64,000 bases of DNA from Anthopleura xanthogrammica. Lineage: Eukaryota; Cnidaria; Anthozoa; Actiniaria; Actiniidae. The position numbers were made by a program, and so were the translations under genes. The DNA is taken from positions 8,802,647 to 8,866,646 of the forward strand of contig OZ025220.1 of NCBI GenBank assembly GCA_964019055.1. The letters are read 5' to 3'. Positions 55,640 through 63,981 of the stretch are shown in pieces. The notes below the pieces were generated by a model. The model saw only the letters and a program-made list of their open reading frames with translations, was not told the origin of the DNA and searched no databases. The first letter of the stretch is position 1. Each line of letters begins with the position of its first letter.

Positions 55640-55805
55640 GCTTAGCTTTCTTGTAACGAGAAAATATATCTCCTGAACTCGACTCATACTGATCTTCTAT
55701 GATCTTATCTGCTTCTTCTAAACTTGCTACAAATCGCAATTCTTGAGCCACGAGCTGCCCTTCATCCTTTGATTCCTTCTCCATTTTGTTATCAACTTTC
55801 GTGCT
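55640..55805 (-). pseudogene. Exon 1-like copy A
   Basis: It reads from an ATG at 55784 through LRFVASLEEADKII and YESSSGDIFSRYKKAK, resembling exon 1 of the left gene. Compared with 4837-4980, about 19 bp including the splice donor are deleted, so the frame runs on into former intron (NKIVQHKL). Confidence 0.6.
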
Positions 55806-55914
55806 TTACTATGAAACATCATTTGAATTATGTAAGTACGTAAGTAAGTGCATAAACTGTCTAAGTTTGTGTTGCATTATTATTGTTGAGTGGCTCAATC
55901 CTTTGCTCCCAAAA

Positions 55915-56060
55915 TCTTTAGTTTTCTTGGAACAAGAAAATCTACCTCAAGAACTCGACTCATACTCATGTATAATCTTACCCGCCACTCCTAAGCTTCC
56001 AACAAGTCGCAATTGTTGAGCAACAAGCTGTTCTTCATCCATCGCCATTTTGTGATCAAC
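55915..56060 (-). pseudogene. Exon 1-like copy B
   Basis: It starts MAMDEEQLVAQQLRLVGSLG in register with copy A, then meets a stop after YESSS. The expected donor reads AAAG/GATTG instead of AAAG/GTAAG. Confidence 0.55.
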
Positions 56061-56261
56061 TCATTTGGATACAACTTTAGAATACCCCGCAAATCATATG
56101 CAAACTCTAATCTCTTATTTTTCTTCTATTGTTGTTGCGTCGTTCTCAAAAAGCTTTCTGAATTCTAAACAGTGGGTGTGGGGCATTCTAAAATTGGTCC
56201 CTAATTTGCATAAATATGTGAATTTATAAGGGAGGATTAACAAACAATAAACAAATGTGAA

Positions 56262-56400
56262 TGTAATAAGAAAATCTACCTCCAAAACTCGACTCATACT
56301 CATTCATAATCTTATCCGCCTCTTAAACTTGCAACAAATTGCAATTGTTGAGCATCAAGCTGTTAATCTTCATCCATCGCCATTTTGTGATCAACTCTCG
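56262..56400 (-). pseudogene. Exon 1-like copy C
   Basis: Sequence parallel to copy B (CTCGACTCATACTCATTCATAATCTT region on the plus strand), with small indels that break the frame. Confidence 0.5.
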
Positions 56401-56447
56401 CGCATGAATATGCGAATTTATGAGGGAGGATAAACAAAAGAAAATAA

Positions 56448-56590
56448 CAAGAAAATCTATCTCCTGAACATGACTGATATTCATCTATAATCTTACCTCC
56501 TTTCTAAACTTGCTACAAATCGCAATTCTTGAGCGACAAGCTGCCTTTCATCCTTCGACGGTTTTTGATCAACTTTCGCGCTTGCCCATA
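56448..56590 (-). pseudogene. Exon 1-like copy D
   Basis: It shares TTGCTACAAATCGCAATTCT and GACAAGCTGCC with copy A and is followed by the same upstream flank (AAAACATAATTTGAATATGTG). It is frameshifted. Confidence 0.5.
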
Positions 56591-56659
56591 AAACATAATT
56601 TGAATATGTGAGTTTGTAAGGGAAGGATTACAATAGTAAACAAACGATAAACAAAAGAA

Positions 56660-56770
56660 TGTAACATCTATCTCCTGAACTCGAATGAAACTCTTCTTGA
56701 GCCACATGTACAAGCTGCCCTTCATCTTTCACCGCACCTTCCGAGCTTTCCTTTATAAAACATAATTTGA
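56660..56770 (-). pseudogene. Exon 1-like copy E (shortened)
   Basis: It is internally deleted but keeps CTCCTGAACTCGA and CAAGCTGCCCTTCATC, and the upstream flank up to about 56930 that matches the left gene's 5' flank. Confidence 0.45.
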
Positions 56771-56934
56771 ATAAGTGAAATAATAAGGGAAAGATTACAA
56801 TAGACAAAAAACGTTAAGCAAAAGAATGACATGATAAATCACGAAAACTAGAAATGACAGTAGCCATACTTAAATTTAACCACATACTTCAATTCCATTG
56901 GATTTTAAAATGATAATTAAAATTGAAGAGAAGA

Positions 56935-57420
56935 GGGGAGAAGAATGGCCACTGAAGAGAAGCAATTGGTTAATAAAATGTTTTGCAGGTATAAAAAAAT
57001 AAATCTTGATATTCTGCAAAATTTTTGGACAAAATTACTAGATATGAATATTAGAATAAAAATGATAGACTAAAAGCTGCAATTTCGTTTAAGATCTTTG
57101 TTTTGAGATCCGGACGATCCAGTTAACCGAAGTCCAATCCATCCCAGTCATGCCCGGTTCCGGATTTTCCAAAATGAAAAATCTCTCAAATTTTAGAATT
57201 TAGAAACATAAATCACATTTTAGAGGTTGAGCTTGTTATTGCTAAACATTGTGATTATCCATACCCTTTCAAAAGCTGAAAATTCGACAAAAAAATGTGC
57301 GGTCCAAGTGGCAGTCAACCGACCTTACCGACGTGCAGTTCAATCCCTCAGAGCCGACTCATACTACAGGATTCCGAATTTTGAAAAAATTAAGAAATCT
57401 TTTAAGTTGCTTCCTAAAAA
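56935..57420. repeat. Genomic relative of the family B spacers
   Basis: Diverged but collinear with the B and B' spacers: GGCCACTGA, AAAATTTxxGGxCAAAxTTACTA, GATCCGGACGATCCAGTT, CATCCCAGTCATGC and ATTTAGAAACATAAATCAC, then the CCCTCAGAGCCGAC end. It lies just upstream of the pseudogene's exon 1 copies, so the spacers probably derive from this promoter-side sequence. Confidence 0.75.
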
Positions 57421-57482
57421 CAAAAACAACAGAAGATATTCATCAGCTAAATAAAACAGTCAATACTGTGTGCAGGGGTGGG

Positions 57483-57655
57483 TTCGAGTGCAGATCCAGG
57501 TGAAGGGGAGGGGATCGAAGGTGTCCAGACCCCCTGTACGTGAGGATCATTTGTTTTGCCACAGGTTTGAAGGAAATTTTGGATGAAGCCAGTATACGTT
57601 TGGACCTCCCCCCCCCCCCCCCCCTCAAAAATTCCTGGATCCTCCCTTGAACTCG
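57483..57655. mobile_element. Possible MITE with internal poly(C)
   Basis: The left end (GGTTCGAGTGCAGATCCAGG) and right end (CCTGGATCCTCCCTTGAAC) are roughly inverted copies around a GC-rich body with a 17-base poly(C) at 57608-57624. The arms are imperfect and no target-site duplication was identified. Confidence 0.35.
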
Positions 57656-58700
57656 CAAATTAACCCAACCTGTAAACTTTACAGTGGTGAAAGGTGAATG
57701 TTTTGCTATGTTACCCTTGCAACATTCTCTCAAATATTTTCAATAAAAAAATAATTTTATCCTCAAGTATATGACTGAGAGTAAAGAGGAAACATTATTG
57801 CTCAAATAGGTAACAGGGCTGCTGCTAGGACCTCAAAAGGGGGAGGGGAATTTCATTTTTCTGCCAATCTCAGTTATTGCATAATTTGCACATCCGGCTG
57901 TTCTCACATAAACTTATGAATAGAAATGGTAAGGAGGGGGGTTCAATATATTGTACTGTGTGAACCACCCATAGCCATGGGCCTGCCAACTGATATCAAA
58001 TAGCGACAAATAAATGACGTCACTGCAAAATTATGGTGGCATTATGTATGATGCCTGAAAAAATTGACTTATAAAAGTTTATATCCGAGATTATTCTAGA
58101 TTTTCAGGAGGAATTTTTGATATTTTACATACGTTTATGATATTCATTATTGAGTGGGAGAAAAAAATAAAGAAATAACCATTTTCCGAGTCGCCGGGTG
58201 ACAAAGCATGACACTTCAGTTTTGCAAATTTTCTCAATTCTGATTGGCTAACTTTTTTTCTCAGATCAGCTGGTGGATTAGGTCTATTTAAGAGCTCCAC
58301 AGAGTTCACAACAGAAGATTTGTATGCATTCTCCACCTCATGGTGGTGGAAGTGTTGGGGAGGGGGGTGGGAAAATAAACAGGAAGGGTTTCTGATTATA
58401 ATCATATTACATATTAGGGATCTAAAACAGCATGTGTCTATACAGTGATATAAATGTAGTGGGAGCTGTACAAAAGTCATAGAGAAACATGAGTAGTCAA
58501 GTGCTTCTTTAGCATCTTGAGTGCTCTACGTACAGCTCCCAGAGTATTTATATAGCAGTATGTAAACATGCACCATTTTAGATTGCTTTTATAAGATAAA
58601 AAAAATGTTTAAGCTGAGCATGGTTTCTGTTCTCTGATATAAGCATGGTTTTCAGGTAGTAACTTTGACCAATTACAGTGTACTAGTATATCTAATATTT
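57656..58700. other. Intergenic, nothing recognised
   Basis: No domain-bearing frame was found. The 129-aa minus-strand frame at 58091-58480 has no recognisable family or convincing splice sites. There are scattered G-rich patches (GGGGGAGGGG near 57840, GGAGGGGGG near 57930). Confidence 0.4.
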
Positions 58701-58703
58701 TAT

Positions 58704-58820
58704 TTAATTATTATTCACCAAAGTCGAGGTGATTATCAGTGAATATTTACTAAGCTGCAAGTCCTCAAGCGGCGAGGTAAATAATCAACTATGATCACCG
58801 AATGAGTTGAATAATTATTT
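58704..58820. mobile_element. Hairpin element, imperfect inverted repeat
   Basis: The left arm (TAATTATTATTCACC through GAATATTTAC, to 58750) and right arm (GTAAATAATC through TTGAATAATTA, from 58777) are imperfect inverted copies around a short GC-rich loop containing GCGGCGAGG. The internal motif TCGAGGTGATTAT suggests a MITE remnant. Confidence 0.4.
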
Positions 58821-58890
58821 CAGTATCCTTAACATGATATGCGTATGATGATGGAATGAAATGTGTATATGATCATACCATGCATACTGT

Positions 58891-59096
58891 TTTAGTATCA
58901 TTACGCAGGTGATTATTTGAAAACTTTGATTTATTTCTAAAATTTAGATATTTTTTTGCGTTTTGAAAGAGGTACGTATCAACAAATGAAGCATTCGCAA
59001 CCCTATATTCACCTGTATGTGACTGTAGAAAAATATTCCAAAGTTCTTGACCAATCAGCACACACAATTTTCTATAATCACCTGGGTAATACTAAA
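58891..59096. mobile_element. MITE with about 24-bp terminal inverted repeats
   Basis: The left end TTTAGTATCATTACGCAGGTGATTAT (58891 on, given as a joined description of TTTAGTA and TTACGCAGGTGATTAT) pairs with the right end ATAATCACCTGGGTAATACTAA (ending 59096). There is one substitution and a 2-bp gap. The interior of about 150 bp is AT-rich and non-coding. It sits directly beside the next hairpin element. Confidence 0.55.
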
Positions 59097-59097
59097 G

Positions 59098-59225
59098 ATA
59101 GACCCCTTGCAGCCTGTCAGAATACAGCTCAATTTGGAGGGCAAAGCAAAAAAATGTCAAACTCCTGAGAATTGAAACCTATTGTTTTGCTTTTCAAATT
59201 GAGCTGCATTCCGACCTGTCATCTT
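59098..59225. mobile_element. Hairpin MITE, family M1 copy 1
   Basis: The left arm runs from GACCCCTTGCAG to CAGCTCAATTTGGAGGGCAA, and the right arm is CAAATTGAGCTGCATTCCGA. They face each other around CTCCTGAGAATTGAAACC. A second copy lies at 61049-61184 in the SLC25A44-like intron, so this is a dispersed family. Confidence 0.6.
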
Positions 59226-59790
59226 TTGAGCTGACTGAATCACAATATATTGAAATATAATCATGTAACGATGGTGAACGAAGAAATCTATACCCCAGTT
59301 TTTCCACAGCCACAAAACATTTATTTCACTCCTATTAAATAGTACAGAGCAGAAAAATTATACACCTAATTGCAAGAACATTGTCATATATATATTTAAA
59401 AAAAATAGGAATTTATTATTTTGCAAAACAGGCGAAATTATTTCACTGTTTTGAAGGTATGCACTGACATTTTTGAGATTGTCTTGTTGGTATATTACTA
59501 AAAAATTTATATTCTCATCAATCTAGGGGACTTTAGAACAATAATTTAAAAAAATATTTTTAATTAAATCCTATTTGTTATTCTTATATAAAAATGACAA
59601 CATTTTTTAAAATTAATTAGGTGTAAATTATTAAAAACATTTAATTATTGTAAAGTACAATTAATTGTAAAATGATATCTTATGCCTTAGGTAAAAATTA
59701 AAAAAAAAAAATTATTTGCTACAATAGAGTTTGGGCATAATGTTTTCTCAATTTCAAACCATTTCTTTGAGGTTTTTTTTCTTTGTTTAA
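59226..59790. other. AT-rich intergenic stretch, nothing recognised
   Basis: Strongly AT-rich with many short A and T runs and no open frame of note. It ends in a pyrimidine-rich stretch leading to the acceptor-like CAG at 59791-59793. Confidence 0.4.
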
Positions 59791-59793
59791 CAG

Positions 59794-59895
59794 TTGCACA
59801 TGAGAAGACACATGAATATGAATACAACTCAAACAAGGAATCTTATTCTCAAGAGAATGACTTGTCGTCTGAAATGGGAAAACATTACACCCAAG
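59794..59895 (+). CDS. Candidate plus-strand internal exon
   Basis: The sequence TTTTTTTTCTTTGTTTAACAG precedes 102 nt with no stop in two frames, and CCCAAG/GTAAAT follows. The more protein-like frame begins one base in and is hydrophilic (AHEKTHEYEYNSNKESY). The length is a multiple of three. No neighbouring exon or family could be identified, so this may be chance. If real, it belongs to a gene convergent with the SLC25A44-like gene. Confidence 0.25.
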
Positions 59896-59914
59896 GTAAA
59901 TGTTAACTACATAA

Positions 59915-59924
59915 TTTATTTATT
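59915..59924 (-). promoter_or_regulatory. Candidate poly(A) signals for the SLC25A44-like gene
   Basis: Two overlapping AATAAA hexamers on the minus strand, about 810 bp after the stop codon and just beyond the 124-bp repeat array. Nothing closer was noticed, so the 3' UTR may run through the whole repeat. Confidence 0.3.
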
Positions 59925-59934
59925 TTACTCCCTT

Positions 59935-60795
59935 TCCTCTCCCTCCCCTAAGGTAATTAAGTCAACATCCTACTTCTCCCCTTTCATTTCAAAATTAAAA
60001 TGTACATTCTAAATAAAACTCTTCTTCAACCAATTAGGCATTCATCTTCCTTCCTTCCCTCCCCCTCTCCACAAGGTAAGTCAAAATCCTACTTTCCTAC
60101 TCCTCCCCTGTCAAATTAAAATGTACATTCTAAATATAACTCCTCTTCAACCAAGGCATTCATATCTTCTTCTTTTCCTTCCCTCCCCCTCCCCCCAAGG
60201 TAAGTCAAAATCCTACTATCCTACTACTCCCCTGTCAAATTAAAATGTACATTCTAAATATAACTCCTCTTCAACCAAGGCATTCATATCTTCTCCTTTT
60301 CCTTCCCTCCCCCTCCCCCCAAGGTAAGTCAAAATCCTACTATCCTACTCCTCCCCTGTCAAATTAAAATGTACATTCTAAATATAACTCCTCTTCAACC
60401 AAGCCATTCGTATCTTCTCCTTTTCCTTCCCTCCCCCTCCCCCCAAGGTAAGTCAAAATCCTACTTTCCTACTCCTCCCCTGTCAAATTAAAATGTACAT
60501 TCTAAATATAACTCCTCTTCAACCAAGCCATTCGTATCTTCTCCTTTTCCTTCCCTCCCCCTCCCCCCAAGGTAAGTCAAAATCCTACTATCCTACTCCT
60601 CCCCTGTCAAATTAAAATGTACATTCTAAATATAACTCCTCTTCAACCAAGGCATTCGTATCTTCTCCTTTTCCTTCCCTCCCCCTCCCCCAAGGTAAGT
60701 CAACATCCTACTTTCCTACTCCTCCCCTGTCAAATTAAAATGTACATTCTAAATATAACTCCTCTTCAACCAAGGCATTTGTATCTTCTTCCTTT
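59935..60795. repeat. Tandem repeat of about 124 bp carrying the 3' coding end of the carrier gene
   Basis: Seven copies, recognised by TGTACATTCT at 60001, 60122, 60246, 60370, 60494, 60618 and 60741 (spacing 121, 124, 124, 124, 124, 123). Read on the minus strand, each copy contains the last 17 or so codons of the SLC25A44-like gene with its TAA stop. On the plus strand each copy has a pyrimidine tract and AAGGTAAGT. The copy at 60741 is the coding one. Confidence 0.93.
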
Positions 60796-60953
60796 AAGCT
60801 CAGCCTCTTTACTGTTTCATAAGCTACAACTACCATGAAGCTTGATGGTGCCATCGATAAGATGCGTGCAGACAGTCCTTTTGCCATGGCTGCTATTCCT
60901 TCTTCTTGAATTAATGATTTGAATGTCAGTAGCATAGAGTTTCCTCCTTCAAC
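60735..60953 (-). CDS. SLC25A44: Exon 2 of the SLC25A44-like carrier
   Basis: The acceptor TTTCTTTACCAG is followed by VEGGNSMLLTFKSLIQEEG and then AKGLSARILSMAPSS, the last half of the third carrier repeat. The tail ends LYLECTF. Codons from about KEED onward are shared with six downstream repeat copies. Confidence 0.92.
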   Translation of the reverse strand, partial: VEGGNSMLLTFKSLIQEEGIAAMAKGLSARILSMAPSSFMVVVAYETVKRLSLKEEDTNALVEEELYLECTF

Positions 60954-63900
60954 CTGGTAAAGAAAATGGAAGATAAGTATTGGGAATGTATTCTTAGTTC
61001 CCCTCAGCGAATAGCGGACCAATCACTGTTACAACAGTTTTCCCAGTGGAATGGACCCCTTTCATGTGAGGTCAAAGCAGCTCAATTTGGAGGACAAATT
61101 AAAAGAATTTCAATCTCCTGAGAATTAGAATCTATTGTTTTGTCCTCCAAATTGAGCTGCATTCAGACGTGCTGCAAGGGGTTTATAAAAGTCCTGTCTC
61201 ACAAACAACTACACAGTAACTGTTTTAAAGAGTACTACAAGGATCACAAGGCATGCCAATTCTATATCTTCAGATTCACAGGACAGTAAGAAATTGAAAC
61301 AATTTATAATAAAATTTATAATAAAACTGTGAAATGGACTATTATAAGTATTATAAGTATAAGTATGTGCCAACTAAAAATAAATATTTGAAATTGTAGA
61401 ACCTGTCCACAATAAATTAATTTTCATGTTAACTTATTGATACAGCTATTTCAAAAAAGGTTGGTGAAGGTTTTGTTGCTTGTTGCATACCTAGCCTGAA
61501 ATGTACTACAGTAAACACCCGCATAAAAGAACAAGTGATTTTGGGGTTCAGGCTGAAGCGTTTCTTATATCAGGTGCTTAGTGAGAAATCAGGCTGAAAA
61601 TGTTCTTAAGAGATTCTTAAAATTGTTTCTGGAAGTGAGGTACATATCCTTTATTTCAATACGGATCTTTTCATAAAAATGCTCTTCCAGAGAGCCGTAT
61701 ATACAATAACAAATAATAAATAATTAGATAAATAATATATATACAAAATTGTCAAATTACTCTAGATCCTACTATTCTAATTACCTATAATCTAATAAAA
61801 GTAGCTTAATAATACTAATAATAAATCATTCTAAATTTTTTACAAAAGACATAAGGTTTGGCTGCCCTCTTGTATGATTGGGCAGGTTATTCCAGAGAAC
61901 TGCTCCCCTGTAATGGAAGCTGTTTTTTCCAGCTTCAGTATATGGTTTTGGTACCGTCACATTATAAGCTGCTATTGAAAATCTGAGTCAATAATGTGGG
62001 ATAATTTCATTTATTGATTTATACATTACTTTTGCAAGTTGTCTGTATCTTCGAGTTTCAAGATTATCCCGTTTGAGCTCACTCAGAATTTCTATTGATC
62101 TTCTATCATAATTTGAACCAGTTCAAAAGGTACAGTGATCAAGATTACTGAGAGGTTTAATTAATATGCAATCAGTTCAGTATGGCCCCTCTGGAATTGA
62201 GCCAAAAACTCTAAAGAAAATTAGGCTACTCTCAACAAAATGAAATCAAATTTACTCTAGTAACTCCAATCCCTTCTGCTAAAGACTGTGTGTTTGTAAT
62301 GGTCCAGCACACATACTTAGTATTGTAAAGAAAGGTCTGTTCCCAGGTGAATGGATATTTATCGAAGTAACAATATTTGAAGAAGAAACAATATTTGTAT
62401 TATGATCATCCAGATGTGACTGATGTTTTGACAACCTGAGCGGAAGTCATCTTTTTATCCTTCACTTGACTCTGAAGATGACTTCCGCTCAGGTTGTTGA
62501 AACGTCAGTCACATCAAACAGTCCTTCTCAGGACTACATCCACCGGATGATTATAATACAAATATTGTTTCTTCTTCAAATATTGTTACTTCGATAAATA
62601 CACATGCTTAGATCAGCCCCACTGTTTTCTAATTTTTGATAATCATACCCTATTTTTTTTTTTACATAAGAACATGTTTCATTTTCTATGCTGAATTGGT
62701 TCTTATACAGTGTATATGTATGGTGCTTTATTGACCAAATTTCAGCCTGAAGGTTCTTAATCCACTTGTTCTTTTATGCAGGTGTTTACTGTATGAGTGA
62801 TGTGAACTCAAGCAGCGAAAGGTCACAACAATATGGGATTTCCACAAACTTTGTCTGCAGGTTTTTCCAGCATATTTTCTTCTGTGCTGACATTATTTAC
62901 ATGTCAATATAATACATTTCAAGCTGGGTTATGCAACAAGCAACATGCAACAAAACCTTCATCAACCTTTTTTGAAATAGCTGTATATGGCACTGTTAAA
63001 CTTGATTCTCTTAAAACAAGTAAAAAGTTCTTATTTTAAGGTCCCCAGAAAAGAGAATATACTCTAAGAATCTTAGATCTCTTATCTGGGGACCTTAAAA
63101 TAAGAACTTTTTACTTGTGTTAAGAGAATCAAGTTTAACAGTGATATATGGAGGTGCACCCAGAAAATGCTATGCCCCTGATGGACCTGACTTTCATCAG
63201 CACAGAAGTTGTTTCAGGATATCAATAAAAAGGTTATTACAACCACAGTAGTGAGAGACAGTCTACCCTAATGGATCCTTACCTGCAGTCTTGTTCGAAC
63301 AATATCTAAAGGGTTGGTCATACAGGCAGCAGTAACACCTGCCATAACCCCTGACGGTGCTAAAACTAGCATATGATATGTACCAGCTGGAACTATATTG
63401 CCTATAAGCCCAGTATAAACACCATAAGAAGACCACCATATCGCACTAGTTGGAGCATAAGTGATTAGAGATGCAAAATATCCCTTGTATAAACCAATAG
63501 GTCCATGTCTTAGAACAATTTCTTTTACAATCGTCTTGGAATTTTTAAGTTTGACAGTATGATCGCCTTGTCCTTGAATCATGAGTTTTTGAGACACAAC
63601 ATCGACGGGTACAGTAATAGTTTGACCAATAATTGAAGCACAACCACCGGCTAAAAATCCTCGGATGACAGTGCTGTATTCTGAAGTTCTTGCTCGAACT
63701 AGTTCATATGTTGTTATGTAACATTGTCCAGCGAAAAGTCCAAGACAACTCACCATAAACCCTTTATAAAGACCTCGAATTCCTTCAGTACGAACTACTT
63801 TAACAAATGCGTCCATAGACCCGTTATAAAGTACATTTTTTCGTTGAACTTGAAGTCGAGTTTTAACTAAATTTGCTGGATACAAAACTGTTCGAATACC

Positions 63901-63981
63901 AAGGAACAAAGTAGGCCCAAAAAAGTAGAATTTTCTTTTGTCTAAATCACGCCATTCTATGTGTTTAACGTGCTCAGGCAT
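60735..63981 (-). CDS. SLC25A44: SLC25A44-like mitochondrial carrier, two exons
   Basis: Exon 1 is 63283-63981 (233 codons from ATG) and exon 2 is 60735-60953 (72 codons plus TAA). The join is CTGCAG/GTAAGG to TTTACCAG/GTTGAA, giving 305 aa against about 314 for the vertebrate protein. The three mitochondrial-carrier repeats are visible: YPANLVKTRLQ at residues 34-44, VPVDVVSQ at 124-131 and NPLDIVRTRLQ at 223-233. The first repeat has Asn where the classic PxD/E motif is acidic, as in known SLC25A44 where that position is also atypical. HIEWRDLDKRKFYFFG near the N-terminus, GQCYITTYEL at 85-94 and KGLSARI in exon 2 fit SLC25A44, which imports branched-chain amino acids across the inner mitochondrial membrane. 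The final residues (after KRLSLKEED) lie in a tandem repeat and are unlike vertebrate tails. Only 19 bp of 5' UTR lie in the window. Confidence 0.92.
61049..61184. mobile_element. Hairpin MITE, family M1 copy 2
   Basis: The arms GCAGCTCAATTTGGAGGACA and TGTCCTCCAAATTGAGCTGC are exact inverses over at least 22 bp. They extend outward to the right end TGCTGCAAGGGGTTT, which matches the left end of copy 1 at 59101. The centre TCTCCTGAGAATT is shared with copy 1. Confidence 0.65.
61826..62150 (-). pseudogene. Fragment of a non-LTR retrotransposon reverse transcriptase C-terminus
   Basis: Minus-strand translation gives NYDRRSIEILSEL, RRYRQLAKVMYKSINEIIPHY, then after an in-frame stop NSFHYRGAVLWNNLP and a final stop at 61826-61828. 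The LA.xMYKxxN...P.Y and FxYRGAxLWNxLP order is typical of the C-terminal tail of jockey/CR1/L2-type LINE reverse transcriptases. It is dead: two in-frame stops and no catalytic core. Confidence 0.6.
62356..62600. repeat. Large imperfect palindrome inside the inner element
   Basis: The left arm (from TATTTATCGAAGTAACAATA to about 62456) and right arm (about 62470-62600) are inverted copies over roughly 100 bp. The centre carries facing copies of a GATGACTTCCGCTCAGGTTG motif. The right arm has about 20 extra bases (CAGTCCTTCTCAGGACTAC). It may be an inverted pair of retroelement tails. Confidence 0.65.
62991..63143. mobile_element. hAT-like MITE with 58-bp arms
   Basis: A 153-bp element. The arms 62991-63048 (CACTGTTAAACTTGATTC...) and 63086-63143 are inverses with a single mismatch and a loop of about 37 bp. 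Flanking 8-mers GTATATGG (62983-62990) and ATATATGG (63144-63151) match at 7 of 8 positions. That fits the 8-bp target duplication and CAxTG termini of hAT elements. Confidence 0.7.
63283..63981 (-). CDS. SLC25A44: Exon 1 of the SLC25A44-like carrier
   Basis: It starts MPEHVKHIEWRDLDKRKFYF at ATG 63981 and ends RTRLQ at CTGCAG/GTAAGG. It covers carrier repeats 1 and 2 and the first helix of repeat 3. If the intron were retained, the frame would stop after four more residues. Confidence 0.93.

Larger units (their letters stand above)
54596..56770 (-). pseudogene. Decayed paralogue of the CARF/Ulp1-like gene (exons 1 and 2 only)
   Basis: It is collinear with the left gene and on the same strand. 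The exon 2 equivalent at 54596-54734 keeps the acceptor TTAACCACAG and donor AGTAAG/GTTTGT. It is 139 nt instead of 155 and carries frameshifts and stops. Exon 1-like sequence follows upstream as five degenerate copies (about 55640-56770). Intron sequence is conserved at 55107-55270. Exons 3-6 are missing: their place is taken by the satellite array. A functional protein is not possible from this copy. Confidence 0.7.
61509..62791. mobile_element. Inner non-autonomous DNA transposon, TA target duplication
   Basis: The 29-bp terminal inverted repeats (CAGTAAACACCCGCATAAAA... at 61509-61537, and its inverse at 62763-62791) differ at one position. They are flanked by TA at 61507-61508 and 62792-62793. 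The TA duplication and CAGT start suggest the Tc1/mariner superfamily. No transposase is present; the body holds a LINE 3' fragment and a large palindrome. Confidence 0.7.
61441..62985. mobile_element. Outer TA-flanked MITE, split by a later insertion
   Basis: The left arm at 61441-61506 (TACAGCTATTTCAAAAAAGG onward) and right arm at 62915-62985 (ending CTTTTTTGAAATAGCTGTA) are inverted copies of about 65-70 bp. They carry TA at both outer edges and CAGC termini. Removing the inner element (61509-62791 plus one TA) leaves an element of about 260 bp, in the style of Tc1/mariner-related MITEs. Confidence 0.65.
60954..63282 (-). other. Intron of the SLC25A44-like gene, filled with nested elements
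   Basis: A 2329-bp GT-AG intron. It holds the M1 hairpin copy 2, an outer TA-flanked element, an inner TA-flanked element with a LINE fragment and a palindrome, and a hAT-like MITE. About 61185-61440 has no recognisable element apart from short ATAAGTAT repeats. Confidence 0.85.

Noticed and set aside
57227..57503. Plus-strand frames of 75 and 68 aa
   Set aside because: They lie in the B-spacer-like flank. The other copies in the array do not keep these frames open.
62833..63039. 68-aa plus-strand frame
   Set aside because: It runs through the right arm of the outer MITE and into the hAT-like hairpin; no protein is plausible.
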